Of a stretch of 64,000 bases of DNA, positions 51,919-62,018 are shown one piece after another (position 1 is the first letter of the stretch; the number at the start of each line of letters is the position of its first letter). This DNA comes from Providencia burhodogranariea DSM 19968 (GTDB lineage Bacteria; Pseudomonadota; Gammaproteobacteria; Enterobacterales; Enterobacteriaceae): contig NZ_KB233225.1 of assembly GCF_000314855.2 (NCBI RefSeq), positions 1-64,000 of the forward strand, given 5' to 3'. The notes under the pieces are model-generated. The model was not told the origin of the DNA and did not search any database. It saw nothing but the letters and a program-made list of their open reading frames with translations. Made by a program: the position numbers and the translations under genes.

Positions 51919-54834
51919 TTAAAAAGTCAGCTTAATTTGTGCATTCACCATATTATCTTTGTAGTTTTCAGAGAGTACGCCGTCGTAACCAACTGAAATT
52001 TGTGTATTACCATTTATTTCAAAACTTGAGTTAACTTTAATGGTTGCTCCATCTCGTGACGCAGTGATACTGCGAGCCATAAACTCATTGCCACCACTGT
52101 TGAAACGTAGTTTTGCTTCTCGCTCAGGGTCATTATATTGATGTGTCCAACCTAGCTCACCGCTTAATTTAACGGAGTTTGTTTCAGTTAATGAAAATTT
52201 GCGGTCTGCACGTAAACCCATGGTGGATGATGATGAATTAATATGCTGTTTTTTACCTTGTAAGGAAGCTGCTCCACCTTTTTCTGTAAAGCTATCATTG
52301 TTGGTGCTTACATAGCTAACGTTAGCGAAAGGCTCTAAATCCATCACTTGCGTATTTATGGTATAACCAGCTTCAATAAATGCTTGGCTTGTCGATGAGT
52401 TATATTTAGCGTTGTTCTTATCCCTCTGGGCTAAATAGTGGGTAGTTCTTGATATTTCATTTCGATGCCAAGTTCGTCCTAAGCCACCACGCAGTGAAAG
52501 ATCGCCTATCTGTTGACCACCATAAAGAGCAACATGATAATTATCGCTATCAGCATGCGCGTTATTTCCAGAGAGTGACGTTCGTGTGTAGCCAGTCGCT
52601 ACGCCGAGTTTAAGGTTATTTTCATTCAATATTTTATCAAGACCTACTATCACGCCGTAGGTGGAAGCATCAAAACTTGTGGCATTACCATCATGAGATG
52701 CACGTGACCAATTTCCCAGTAATTTAGCCCAACTTCCGCTGTGGTTAAGTTGATAACTTTCTTGAGAGCGAATGCGTGAGGTTAAAGACTCTCTGAGTTG
52801 TCGGCTAGCATTAATTTGTTGTGATGCAGTATCTGCATAGATCTGACCTGAAAGCCCTTGGAATGCAGCTCTTGCATCATCTCCAGTTTGGCTTTTTAAA
52901 ATACTTTCAAAGACCGGATTACCATTCGCTAAGCTATCCGCTGCATTTGCAACCTCTCGTTCATTAAACGTGAGTCCTTGACTTGCAAAGGCTGTTTTAT
53001 TACGACCAACATTAAGGGTGATATCTGTAGGGCTGTGCGTCAGATAGGTCCCTAAGAATAAATAGTTTGGTTCTGCGTTATCAAATTGCCCTGAGATGCC
53101 TTTATCTGAGGTTAATATCTGATATTTAGAGCCAATTAAGCTATGAACATCAGTTAGAGAAAGAAGGTTTTGATTGTTTTCAAGTGAAACTTTTACTGTG
53201 CCCCCATTCAGTATTGTGATGCCTTTATTTTCGATTTTATCAGTAAGCCCATCAGTGGAAACTTCAACAAGGTAGTTTCCACCTTTTGAAAATACTAATT
53301 CATCCACAATATTAAGCGTTCCAATTGAGTGCCCTGGCGAAATGGTACTACCTTTATTTAAGGTTAGTTTCTGTATAGTCCCTTCGCCTGAAAGAAGCCC
53401 TTGGTCATTAATTGTCACCGCGGAATTGACTGAACCATCGACTAAGTCAAGCATACCTTGATTAACATTTAAGGCCGAATTCAACGAACCAGAAATGACT
53501 AACGCACCACCATTAACATTGGATACATCAGTGTATTGATTATTGCCCGCAAGAATTAAAGCCCCTTGATTGAGAACAATTCCGCCAAACTGACCATTAC
53601 CCGTCAATTTTAATGTGCCATCCCCGTTTTTAATTAGCTTACCGGGGCCATTAATATCATTCTTCCACTCATCCCATGAGGAAAAATTAGCAATATCATA
53701 TTGGTTGTTAGTTGGATCTTGGTTAACGACAAAAGAGTCATAAAAATAGGATGGACCATCATAGGCTTTTGGTAGATTAACAACGCCCCAATAAGAATCT
53801 GAATTCCCCTCTTTAATATCCCAACCGGCTAGCGAGTTTGTTGGATATACAGTGCTTGCGATAATACTTAACCACTGTTCATTATTGAGATAAGGAAAAC
53901 GCAAACGTAATAAATATCCAGCAGTATCAGGCATTTCATTGGGTTTTATTAATGGCGCTTCAGTGGCTTCTTTTTTGTCATAGTAACCGACAGTATTATC
54001 GAACTCTTTTGCGTCTTTATTTTTTTGGACACAACTGCGTACATCAATTTGGCAAACAGTGGCGATATTGTTTCTTGTCTCTTTAGCAAGTTCGACAAAA
54101 GTTTCTGTTATTTGATCATCAGAGAGTAATTGAGCTAAAGTGAAATAATTACCTATCCTTGAAGCTATTGTGTCAGTGGCAAAATGAGCATCGACAATGA
54201 CGCGACTTTCACCATACTCAATAGCTCTGGAAAAAATATCACCGCCACGTTCAGGAAAAAGAATTGATAATGTTACGGCTTGTCTATAGCCATTCCAAGT
54301 ATGTCCACTTGGGAATGATGAACCAACTATATCGGTATAATTTTCAATATAATTACCGTTTTTATCTAGGACTTGATAAGGCCTTCCTCGGCCAAAGTGA
54401 TCTTTGAGGATAAAATCGAATGAGCGAGTTTTGCGAGTATTTGTATCATAAGCGTAGGTAGCTTGTTTATACAGTGCTTGTAATTTAATAAACGATGCAT
54501 CGTCGCGAACATCAATATTTTTTGCCTGTTCATTAAGGATGATATCGGCGAAACTATCATATACATAATCGTCAGATTGTGATTTGTCGGCAACTGCTAA
54601 GTCATAGCGTTCTTTTGATATGTTTTTATAGTTATTAGTGACTTGTCTATCCCACTCGGCAGTTTTTGAGCTTTTTTCAGGGATACGAGTGATAACCTTG
54701 CTTTTTAAATGGTCAAACCAATTATTTCGTTGCTCTAATATGCGATCTTGGGTTGTGTCTGTATCTGCGAATGCCAGAGAAATGCTGCCGTAGAGAATTG
54801 TTATTATACTTAATTTAAGAAAATTAATTTTCAT
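51919..54834 (-). CDS. Autotransporter with PAP2-type class A acid phosphatase passenger
   Basis: About 971 residues from the ATG at 54834 (MKINFLKLSIITILYGSISL), chosen for AAGGGA upstream; the frame opens at 54852. A signal peptide ends near LAFA. The passenger begins with a phosphatase domain carrying all three signatures: KDHFGRGRP (about 144-152), SFPSGHTW (about 173-180) and SRVIVDAHFATD (about 210-221). Beta-helical repeats follow (GTLKLTGNGQFGGIVLNQGA, then GTIQKLTLNKGSTISPGHS), and the last 270 residues form the outer-membrane barrel, from SGSWAKLLGNWSR to the terminal Phe (NAQIKLTF). It should place an acid phosphatase at the cell surface or release it. A Pho-box-like element lies upstream. 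It is divergent from nothing, being tandem with the LysR gene, 70 bp apart. Confidence 0.9.
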   Translation of the reverse strand: MKINFLKLSIITILYGSISLAFADTDTTQDRILEQRNNWFDHLKSKVITRIPEKSSKTAEWDRQVTNNYKNISKERYDLAVADKSQSDDYVYDSFADIILNEQAKNIDVRDDASFIKLQALYKQATYAYDTNTRKTRSFDFILKDHFGRGRPYQVLDKNGNYIENYTDIVGSSFPSGHTWNGYRQAVTLSILFPERGGDIFSRAIEYGESRVIVDAHFATDTIASRIGNYFTLAQLLSDDQITETFVELAKETRNNIATVCQIDVRSCVQKNKDAKEFDNTVGYYDKKEATEAPLIKPNEMPDTAGYLLRLRFPYLNNEQWLSIIASTVYPTNSLAGWDIKEGNSDSYWGVVNLPKAYDGPSYFYDSFVVNQDPTNNQYDIANFSSWDEWKNDINGPGKLIKNGDGTLKLTGNGQFGGIVLNQGALILAGNNQYTDVSNVNGGALVISGSLNSALNVNQGMLDLVDGSVNSAVTINDQGLLSGEGTIQKLTLNKGSTISPGHSIGTLNIVDELVFSKGGNYLVEVSTDGLTDKIENKGITILNGGTVKVSLENNQNLLSLTDVHSLIGSKYQILTSDKGISGQFDNAEPNYLFLGTYLTHSPTDITLNVGRNKTAFASQGLTFNEREVANAADSLANGNPVFESILKSQTGDDARAAFQGLSGQIYADTASQQINASRQLRESLTSRIRSQESYQLNHSGSWAKLLGNWSRASHDGNATSFDASTYGVIVGLDKILNENNLKLGVATGYTRTSLSGNNAHADSDNYHVALYGGQQIGDLSLRGGLGRTWHRNEISRTTHYLAQRDKNNAKYNSSTSQAFIEAGYTINTQVMDLEPFANVSYVSTNNDSFTEKGGAASLQGKKQHINSSSSTMGLRADRKFSLTETNSVKLSGELGWTHQYNDPEREAKLRFNSGGNEFMARSITASRDGATIKVNSSFEINGNTQISVGYDGVLSENYKDNMVNAQIKLTF

Positions 54835-54881
54835 GTAATGCCATCCCTTCATTTTTAGAAGGGGCTAAAATAAAGGCGTAA

Positions 54882-54899
54882 TATGAAACTATGATGACG
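54882..54899 (-). promoter_or_regulatory. Pho-box-like element of the phosphatase autotransporter
   Basis: Read on the minus strand, GTCATCATAGTTTCAT (54898 to 54883) has two TCAT elements 11 bp apart, as in the phoA Pho box. TATTTT, a possible -10, begins 10 bp downstream, the same distance as TAGCAT in phoA. The start codon follows about 50 bp from the element. The second half-site is TTTCAT and not TGTCAT, so the match is partial. Confidence 0.5.
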
Positions 54900-54922
54900 A
54901 TCAGCTCGCTAAATGCTGATTA

Positions 54923-55843
54923 TTAATTCTGAAATTGATGTGATAGGTATTGCGCTAAATATTGCTCAAGATTTTCAATAAAAACGCGTAAGTTTGCATT
55001 GCTTCTTGTACTTCGTGAATATACCGCATACACATCGGCAGTTTGGTACCATTGTGGAAGAATCTGTTTTAATTTTCCCGTTTTCAATTCGGGTAATACA
55101 CTCCATAGTGATCGCAACAATATTCCTTCACCACTGATACACCACTGCTTAGCCACATCACCATTATTGACCATCAATTTACTGTTGGGAATAATCGTCA
55201 TACTTTCTGCTTGTTGTTCTAATTTCCACTGCGCCGAGGCTTGATTACGCTCTTTAATCGTGATGCAAAAATGTTGTTTTTCAAGTTGCTGAAGATGTTC
55301 AGGCCAGCCATGTTGCGCTAAATAAGACGGGGATGCACAGAGGATCCGTTTATTTTCAGCGATCCGTCTCGCAATATAATGATCAGGAATTGCACCACCA
55401 ATATAAATGTCCAAATCTATATTTTCATTGATGATATCAATAGCGCGATCAGTGAGCGTGAGATCAATACCTAGAAGTGGGTGATCAGCGCGTAATGTGA
55501 GGATAAAAGGGTTGAGATAGGCGCTCCCAAAACCCGTGCTACAACTGACTCTTAGTTCACCGCGGATCTCTTCTCGACACGCTTCCAGTTGATTGTGCAT
55601 ATTGTCTATTTCTTGTAATAGCAGCTCACTACTTTTTAGAACAATACGCCCCTCAGTAGTCAAATTAATGGTGCGAGCAGTGCGAAAAAATAGCGTCTGT
55701 CCAAGATTTTCTTCTAATAATTTAATGCGTTTTGAAACGTAGGCAGGCGAAACGAGAAGTTGCTCAGCAGCTCGCGAGAAACTCATCAAGCGGGCAACAG
55801 TTACAAATACTCTTATATCTTCTAATGCGGGTAACTTGTTCAT
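54923..55843 (-). CDS. dmlR: LysR-family regulator, DmlR-like
   Basis: A 306-residue LysR-type regulator. The N-terminal HTH (FVTVARLMSFSRAAEQLLVS, PAYVSKRIKLLEENLGQTLF) and the effector-binding domain (about 90-295) are typical, and length equals E. coli DmlR (307). It is divergent from a D-malate/tartrate-type dehydrogenase gene, 118 bp apart, the dmlR-dmlA arrangement in which DmlR activates dmlA when D-malate is present. The symbol rests on that arrangement and on the family, not on distinctive residues. Confidence 0.8.
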   Translation of the reverse strand: MNKLPALEDIRVFVTVARLMSFSRAAEQLLVSPAYVSKRIKLLEENLGQTLFFRTARTINLTTEGRIVLKSSELLLQEIDNMHNQLEACREEIRGELRVSCSTGFGSAYLNPFILTLRADHPLLGIDLTLTDRAIDIINENIDLDIYIGGAIPDHYIARRIAENKRILCASPSYLAQHGWPEHLQQLEKQHFCITIKERNQASAQWKLEQQAESMTIIPNSKLMVNNGDVAKQWCISGEGILLRSLWSVLPELKTGKLKQILPQWYQTADVYAVYSRSTRSNANLRVFIENLEQYLAQYLSHQFQN

Positions 55844-55961
55844 GGCCTGTAAACTTAGACATTACACTTCGTGGCTATACTTTATCATAGCAACCCATAA
55901 ACTGGCGGTATTACTCACTCATTTATCCCACTTAATATCACTATTTTGAGAGGTTCGTGAC

Positions 55962-57029
55962 ATGTCACAGTTTAATATTGCCGTTATTCCGGGCGATGGT
56001 ATTGGAACAGAAGTCATCCCTGAAGGATTAAAAGTTTTAGAGGCAGCGGCAAATCAGCACCAAATTAAGCTCAACTTTACTCGCTTTGATTGGTCCTGTG
56101 AAACCTATCACCGCACTGGTCGAATGATGCCAGAAGATGGTTTAGAGCAATTAAAAAAGTTTGATGCAATTTTTCTCGGAGCAGTCGGTTTCCCTGGAGT
56201 ACCGGATCATATTTCATTGTGGGGGTTACTATTACCTATTCGTCGTGCATTTAACCAATATGTTAATTTGCGCCCAGTTCGCTTATTTGATGGAATCAAA
56301 TCTCCTTTAGCGGATAAAAAACCCGGTGATATTGATTTCTATGTGGTGCGTGAAAACGTCGAAGGCGAATATTCAGCAGTCGGCGGCATTCAGTATGAAG
56401 GTACTGAAGATGAAGTGGTTTTACAGCAGAGTATTTTTACGCGTAAAGGAACTGATCGCATTTTAAAATATGCATTTGAACTTGCCCAATCGCGTGACAA
56501 AAAGCATTTAAGTTCAGCAACTAAATCAAATGGCCTTTTTCACTCAATGCCTTATTGGGATAACCGTTTTGCTGCGATGTCGGAGCACTATCCTGATGTG
56601 AAAGTTGACCAATTTCACATTGATATTTTCGCTGCCAACTTGGTGAGAATGCCAGAGTTTTATGATGTTATTGTCGGTTCAAATTTATTTGGTGATATTT
56701 TATCTGATTTAGGGCCTGCTTGTACGGGAACAATCGCCATAGCACCTTCGGCAAACATCAATCCAGAAAAACAATTCCCATCGATGTTCGAGCCTGTTCA
56801 TGGTTCTGCTCCTGATATTGCTGGGCAAAATATTGCCAATCCAATAGGGACTATTTGGGCGGCAGCAATGATGATGCAACATCTTGGCTGCCCTCAAATA
56901 CATGACACTATCATGCAGGCAGTCGAATCTGTTATTAAAGAGCGTCAGCACTTAACGCGTGATATGGGGGGATCGGCGAGTACACAAGAGTTAGGACAAG
57001 CCATTACGGATGTTATTTTGTCTAACTAG
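55962..57029 (+). CDS. dmlA: D-malate/tartrate dehydrogenase (decarboxylating), DmlA-like
   Basis: A 355-residue beta-decarboxylating dehydrogenase of the isocitrate/isopropylmalate family. IAVIPGDGIGTEVIPEGLKV is the N-terminus, and VVRENVEGEYSAVGG, SATKSNGLFHSMPYWD and SNLFGDILSDLGPACTGTIA (metal ligand Asp) agree with DmlA/TtuC rather than LeuB. DmlA converts D-malate to pyruvate using NAD; tartrate dehydrogenases share the same pattern. It starts behind GAGAGG-like sequence and is monocistronic. Confidence 0.9.
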   Translation: MSQFNIAVIPGDGIGTEVIPEGLKVLEAAANQHQIKLNFTRFDWSCETYHRTGRMMPEDGLEQLKKFDAIFLGAVGFPGVPDHISLWGLLLPIRRAFNQYVNLRPVRLFDGIKSPLADKKPGDIDFYVVRENVEGEYSAVGGIQYEGTEDEVVLQQSIFTRKGTDRILKYAFELAQSRDKKHLSSATKSNGLFHSMPYWDNRFAAMSEHYPDVKVDQFHIDIFAANLVRMPEFYDVIVGSNLFGDILSDLGPACTGTIAIAPSANINPEKQFPSMFEPVHGSAPDIAGQNIANPIGTIWAAAMMMQHLGCPQIHDTIMQAVESVIKERQHLTRDMGGSASTQELGQAITDVILSN

Positions 57030-57258
57030 CTTGTGAATGTCATTGAGCGAATAAAAGTTAAAATAACGTCAATCAGCCTAAGAACGATTTTCGTGTTACT
57101 TGGGCTGATGATGTGATGCATTGATTGTTTATAACACCAAGATCTGCGAAAATGGCCGTCAATTACGATTAACAAGACGGATTTGCTGAGCTAAGAGCCA
57201 CATTTTGCCTCTCCTAATGCATGTACAAATCTGTATTCAGATGAAAAAGAACAGTTAA

Positions 57259-58848
57259 ATGGCAGATCAGAATTTTCTACATGAAGTCAACGCGCGCAGG
57301 ACATTTGCAATTATCTCTCACCCTGACGCCGGTAAAACCACCATTACTGAAAAAGTTTTACTATTTGGACACGCAATTCAACGTGCAGGAACAGTAAAAG
57401 GTCGTGGATCAAACCAACACGCCAAATCAGACTGGATGGAGATGGAAAAGCAACGTGGTATCTCGATTACGACGTCGGTGATGCAATTCCCTTATCATGA
57501 TTGTCTGGTTAACTTACTCGATACTCCAGGACACGAAGACTTTTCTGAAGATACCTACCGCACATTGACAGCAGTTGACTGCTGCTTAATGGTTATTGAC
57601 TCAAGTAAAGGGGTCGAGGATAGAACGCGCAAACTGATGGAAGTTACTCGTCTGCGTGATACGCCAATTCTAACCTTCATGAACAAGCTTGACCGTGATA
57701 TTCGTGATCCGATGGAAGTAATGGATGAGGTCGAAAACGAACTTAAAATCGCTTGTTGCCCGATTACATGGCCTATCGGGTGCGGTAAATTATTTAAAGG
57801 CGTTTATCATTTACTGCGTGATGAAACTATTTTATATCAAACAGGGCAAGGCCATACCATCCAAGAAGTTCGGACTATTAAAGGGTTAGATAACCCCGAA
57901 TTAGATAAAGCGATTGGTGATGAATTAGCATCTCAATTACGTGAAGAATTAGAGCTAGTAAAAGGTGCTTCTCACGAGTTTGATCACGATGCTTTCTTAG
58001 AGGGTGAGTTAACGCCAGTCTTCTTTGGTACTGCATTGGGCAACTTTGGTGTTGACCATATGCTTGATGGATTAGTGCAGTGGGCACCTGCGCCTCAAGC
58101 ACGTAAAACGGATGTGCGTGAAGTTGAAGCCACCGAAGAGAAATTCTCAGGCTTCGTATTTAAAATTCAGGCCAATATGGATCCAAAACACCGTGACCGT
58201 GTTGCATTCATGCGTATCGTATCTGGCACGTTTGAAAAAGGCATGAAATTACGCCAAGTACGTACTAAAAAAGATGTTGTGATCTCAGATGCTCTAACTT
58301 TTATGGCGGGTGACCGTTCGCACGTTGAGCACGCTTACGCAGGTGATATCATCGGCTTGCATAACCACGGCACTATTCAAATCGGCGATACCTTTACTCA
58401 AGGTGAAGATCTGAAGTTTACTGGTATTCCTAACTTCGCACCTGAATTGTTCCGTCGTATTCGTCTACGTGATCCTCTGAAACAAAAACAGCTACTTAAA
58501 GGGCTGGTACAATTGTCAGAAGAGGGAGCTGTACAGGTATTCCGTCCACTAATGAACAATGATTTAATCGTTGGTGCAGTAGGGGTACTTCAGTTTGATG
58601 TGGTTGTTGCTCGTTTGAAGAGCGAATATAACGTTGAAGCGATTTACGAAGCTATCAACGTATCAACTGCACGTTGGGTTGAATGTGATGATGTGAAGAA
58701 ATTCGAAGAATTTAAACGCAAGAATGAACAGAATTTGGCGCTTGATGGTGGAGATAATCTTTCTTATATCGCACCTACGATGGTTAACCTCAATTTAACT
58801 AGCGAACGCTACCCAGATGTAAAATTCCGTAAAACGCGTGAACATTAA
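57259..58848 (+). CDS. prfC: Peptide chain release factor 3
   Basis: A 529-residue translational GTPase that recycles RF1 and RF2 after termination. The G-domain motifs are [16 protein letters not shown] (P-loop), [12 protein letters not shown] (switch I), [14 protein letters not shown] and [11 protein letters not shown] (NKxD). EF-G-like downstream domains follow. Length matches E. coli RF3 (529). It precedes a BON lipoprotein and yjjU/yjjV as in E. coli. Confidence 0.97.
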   Translation: MADQNFLHEVNARRTFAIISHPDAGKTTITEKVLLFGHAIQRAGTVKGRGSNQHAKSDWMEMEKQRGISITTSVMQFPYHDCLVNLLDTPGHEDFSEDTYRTLTAVDCCLMVIDSSKGVEDRTRKLMEVTRLRDTPILTFMNKLDRDIRDPMEVMDEVENELKIACCPITWPIGCGKLFKGVYHLLRDETILYQTGQGHTIQEVRTIKGLDNPELDKAIGDELASQLREELELVKGASHEFDHDAFLEGELTPVFFGTALGNFGVDHMLDGLVQWAPAPQARKTDVREVEATEEKFSGFVFKIQANMDPKHRDRVAFMRIVSGTFEKGMKLRQVRTKKDVVISDALTFMAGDRSHVEHAYAGDIIGLHNHGTIQIGDTFTQGEDLKFTGIPNFAPELFRRIRLRDPLKQKQLLKGLVQLSEEGAVQVFRPLMNNDLIVGAVGVLQFDVVVARLKSEYNVEAIYEAINVSTARWVECDDVKKFEEFKRKNEQNLALDGGDNLSYIAPTMVNLNLTSERYPDVKFRKTREH

Positions 58849-58874
58849 TTTCAACTAGTTTAGACTGATTACCG

Positions 58875-58911
58875 GACTCACTATTGAAAAATTATTTTTT
58901 GATAGTGAGTC
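58875..58911 (+). terminator. Hairpin after prfC
   Basis: GACTCACTAT (58875-58884) and ATAGTGAGTC (58902-58911) form a perfect 10-bp stem; the inner part can extend through complementary A and T runs. No T-tract follows, so termination is possible but not certain. Confidence 0.65.
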
Positions 58912-59135
58912 TTCCTAGAGATATAATCCATTTTCGAATACTCTCCTCTTTTTTTGTCTAAAGATTGCAGAATACTCTGTCTTTTGGTCTTTAGTACTTT
59001 ATTTAATTGTGTTTTTTTCATAGTCTATAGTTATCAATTGAAAGATAAGAGCTGTTTCATCGATTGATTGCTCAGTTGCAAATAGTAACGCAGCCCTTAT
59101 TCCGAACTTAAAACGACAGCAGAAGGAAGGTCCTG

Positions 59136-59546
59136 ATGAAAAATATAGCGATTTTACGTTCTTTAATTGTTATTGGGTTGAGTGGTACTTTATTTGCTTG
59201 TAGCTCATCAGCAAACTCACCCTTGAAAGAGCAAGCTTCCCAGACTTGGGATAGCGCAGCAAAAACTGTCGATATTGCAGGTAAAGATACTAGCGAAGCA
59301 ATCTCAAGTGGTGTTAAAAGCACTGATAACTATGTAGATGATTCATCTATCACTGCACAAGTTAAAAGTAAATTGCTGGCAGCCAGCGGCATAGATAGCA
59401 ACTCTATCTCGGTAAAAACAGTTAAAGGGGTTGTTTATCTTTCTGGTTTTGTGAAATCTGATAGCCAAATTGATACAGTTGTACAAGTCGTGTCAGCAGT
59501 CAATGGTGTGAAATCAGTACAAAACGGTTTAGTGGTAGCGAATTAA
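59136..59546 (+). CDS. BON-domain lipoprotein, OsmY-like
   Basis: A 136-residue secreted protein. The N-terminus has a lipobox (GTLFAC with Cys at about 22), so it is probably a lipoprotein, and one BON domain (about 68-135, ITAQVKSKLLAASGIDSNSI, VKGVVYLSGFVKSDSQIDT). E. coli OsmY, at the same place after prfC, has two BON domains, about 200 residues and no lipobox; this protein is shorter, so I do not use its symbol. GGAAGG is a strong ribosome binding site. Its role in envelope stress is inferred from the domain. A strong terminator follows. Confidence 0.82.
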   Translation: MKNIAILRSLIVIGLSGTLFACSSSANSPLKEQASQTWDSAAKTVDIAGKDTSEAISSGVKSTDNYVDDSSITAQVKSKLLAASGIDSNSISVKTVKGVVYLSGFVKSDSQIDTVVQVVSAVNGVKSVQNGLVVAN

Positions 59547-59624
59547 CTCTTGCGGCCAAGCTCAATAATTAGAGTGATTGCATATTGAGCTCATTAACTC
59601 GTTAAAACCATGTGTTTTTTAGTC

Positions 59625-59657
59625 AAAAACTGAGCCTCAGAATGAGGTTCAGTTTTT
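59625..59657 (+). terminator. Rho-independent terminator after the BON lipoprotein
   Basis: AAAAACTGAGCCTCA (59625-59639) pairs with TGAGGTTCAGTTTTT (59643-59657) over a GAA loop: 15 bp with one G-U pair and a T-run inside the stem. Confidence 0.93.
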
Positions 59658-59795
59658 GCGTTATTAATTAGAGGTTGAGGTCTTTTTAGTTGGTTTTTTG
59701 AGCAAATGAACAGGACATTTTTAATAGAATGGTCCTATAATAATTCAAAATTGAACTCATAATCAGCATAAATAGAAGATTATCAGAGGACACAT

Positions 59796-60953
59796 ATGGG
59801 AAAGCATGTATCAATCACACTCGGCAGTATTGAGCCTTTAGCTTTTTTTGATGAAATTAATCAAGGAAAAACGGCACTTATTTGCGAAGGCGGAGGCCAG
59901 CGTGGGATTTTTACAGCAGGTGTGTTAGATGAATTTCTAAAAACTGGCTTTAATCCTTTTGATATCATGATTGGAACCTCTGCGGGTGCACAAAATCTCT
60001 CTGCCTATATTTGTGGTCAACATGGATATGCAAGGCGTGTCATCACCCGTTATACAACTAGCCCACTATTTTTCAATCCGTTACGCTTCATTCGTGGGGG
60101 CCATCTTATCGATTTAGATTGGCTAATAGAAAGCACCTCGAAAGAATTTCCATTACAGATTGCCTCAGGGCTTGAGCTGATAAATGCGGGTCGTGAATTT
60201 TATATGGGAGCAAGCCGAAGCGATGATTTTGAAGCAGAATTTTTGCAACCTGATGCCGATACATGGCTAGATATTATTAGAGCATCCAGTGCGATCCCTG
60301 GGTTCTATCGCAATGGTGTCGATCTTGCTGGTACTGTATATCATGATGGTGGCATAAGTGCTGCGATTCCGGTTGAAGAGGCATATCATCGTGGTGCTGA
60401 TACTATTGTGGTGATCCGCACGGTACCTTCTCAAATGTATTTTACGCCTGAATGGGTGAAGAGAATGACGCGTTTGTTAGAAGGTGAAAAGTATGGTTTA
60501 CAGCGAATGGCAGCGATGCTTAAAGTGCATCTAAAAAGTTATCGTAGAACACAACAGTTTATTGAAAATCCGCCTGGGGACTTACAAATTTTTGAAATTT
60601 ACCCTCCAGCACCACTCAAAAGTAGTGCTTTAGGAAGCCGGCTTTCGGCGCTAAATCATGACTATCATACCGGGCGTCGTTGTGGCCGTTACTTTATTGC
60701 GGCTCTAGGTCATAGCTTTGCGATGAGTGATGAGTCTTTAAATCGGTTCAAAATTCAAGAGGATGCAGAGCAAGAAATTCAGATTGAAGAGGATTATGCT
60801 GAAGCAATATTTGATGCTAAGCATGATGTCGAATTAGTTGCTCAAAATAAAGCTAAAAAAGCGACAGATGCCGCACAGGCATTAATGACAGGTGTGATCA
60901 CGGCTGCAAACGAGGAATCATCTCCACAGGCTGATAATAAAAATGCTCAATAG
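59796..60953 (+). CDS. yjjU: Patatin-like phospholipase family protein YjjU
   Basis: A 385-residue patatin-domain hydrolase. The oxyanion motif GGGQRGIFTAG (about 32-42), nucleophile GTSAGAQNL (about 61-69) and the Asp of the dyad in DGGISAAIPV (about 190) are visible. It is longer than E. coli YjjU (357) owing to an Ala/Glu/Lys-rich tail. It overlaps yjjV by 11 bp, an operon conserved with E. coli. The natural substrate is unknown. Confidence 0.92.
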   Translation: MGKHVSITLGSIEPLAFFDEINQGKTALICEGGGQRGIFTAGVLDEFLKTGFNPFDIMIGTSAGAQNLSAYICGQHGYARRVITRYTTSPLFFNPLRFIRGGHLIDLDWLIESTSKEFPLQIASGLELINAGREFYMGASRSDDFEAEFLQPDADTWLDIIRASSAIPGFYRNGVDLAGTVYHDGGISAAIPVEEAYHRGADTIVVIRTVPSQMYFTPEWVKRMTRLLEGEKYGLQRMAAMLKVHLKSYRRTQQFIENPPGDLQIFEIYPPAPLKSSALGSRLSALNHDYHTGRRCGRYFIAALGHSFAMSDESLNRFKIQEDAEQEIQIEEDYAEAIFDAKHDVELVAQNKAKKATDAAQALMTGVITAANEESSPQADNKNAQ

Positions 60954-61725
60954 GTTTATAGATACTCACTGCCACTTTGATTTTCCGCCTTTTATTGATT
61001 CAATAAAGGAAAGTCTCGTATCTGCTCAAGCTGCGGGTGTCACTGATATCATTATTCCTGCAGTTTATCTGAATAACTTCGAACGAGTATGGCAATTAGC
61101 TCACCAGTATCCGCAGTTACATGCAGCTATTGGTTTTCATCCCTTATATTTAAATGCATTCCAAGATAATCAATTTGATAAATTATTTGATTATTTCAAC
61201 GTACAAAGCCAGAAGTGTATCGCGGTTGGTGAGATTGGCCTTGATCTCTACATGCAGAATCCTTTGTTTGAATTACAGCAACGCGTACTCATCGCTCAGT
61301 TAAAATTGGCCAAACAATTTGATTTACCGGTTATTTTACATTCACGTAAAAGCCACGACCAGTTGGCTGCATTATTGCGTCGTCATCCAGTACCTGCTTG
61401 TGGTGTTGTTCATGGCTTTGCGGGGAGTCTTTCACAAGCACAATCATTTATTAAACTTGGGTATTCTATTGGTATTGGCGGGACAATCACTTATGAGCGT
61501 GCGAACAAAACACGACAAGCTATATCCCAATTGCCACTTACTTCCCTGATTTTTGAAACTGATGCTCCAGATATGCCAGTCTCTGCCTTTCAAGGTGAAC
61601 CTAATCGCCCTGAGCGTATTAAATTGATTTTTAAATCCTTATGTGAAATCCGTCACGAAAAACCAGAAGAAATCGCACAACAACTTTATATCAATAGCCT
61701 ATCATTATTTAATCTGCATAAATAA
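60943..61725 (+). CDS. yjjV: TatD-family metal-dependent hydrolase YjjV
   Basis: A 260-residue TIM-barrel hydrolase of the TatD family. Metal ligands appear as DTHCHFDFPPF (His-X-His, about 7-17), GEIGLDLYMQ (Glu), VILHSRKSHDQL, VVHGFAG and FETDAPDMP (Asp). Length equals E. coli YjjV (259). TatD-type enzymes are DNases or deacylases; the specific role is unknown. Translation is coupled to yjjU. Confidence 0.93.
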   Translation: MLNRFIDTHCHFDFPPFIDSIKESLVSAQAAGVTDIIIPAVYLNNFERVWQLAHQYPQLHAAIGFHPLYLNAFQDNQFDKLFDYFNVQSQKCIAVGEIGLDLYMQNPLFELQQRVLIAQLKLAKQFDLPVILHSRKSHDQLAALLRRHPVPACGVVHGFAGSLSQAQSFIKLGYSIGIGGTITYERANKTRQAISQLPLTSLIFETDAPDMPVSAFQGEPNRPERIKLIFKSLCEIRHEKPEEIAQQLYINSLSLFNLHK

Positions 61726-61848
61726 AATCTATTAGCTATTGTCCTTAATGATAATGAGATTAAATCCTATTTATCAGACTAAATCCTTTCAGCCTTTAAT
61801 CTATTAATGACAGCTATTAGTAAGTTTTATCTTAAATCAACAATAAAG

Positions 61849-61864
61849 CGTGATATTGATCACA
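61849..61864. promoter_or_regulatory. CRP site upstream of the nucleoside transporter
   Basis: CGTGATATTGATCACA matches TGTGA-N6-TCACA at nine of ten half-site positions and its core GTGAT/ATCAC is symmetric. It lies about 155 bp before the transporter start. Confidence 0.75.
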
Positions 61865-62018
61865 ATAAAGAGATTTTTGTTACTTTTTATACTGCGTATT
61901 TGTGAGGAAGATTGCCAGTTATTGAAAGGGACTAGGTATAATCAGCGCACAAAGAATCAAGGGAACCAATGCGTTTCCTTTTACATCAATCTAGAATTAA
62001 GTGAACAGGGATACTTCC

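Noticed and set aside
59547-59795. Small gene corresponding to E. coli ytjA between the BON lipoprotein and yjjU
   Set aside because: No hydrophobic 50-codon frame is present; the gap holds a strong terminator and presumably the yjjU promoter.
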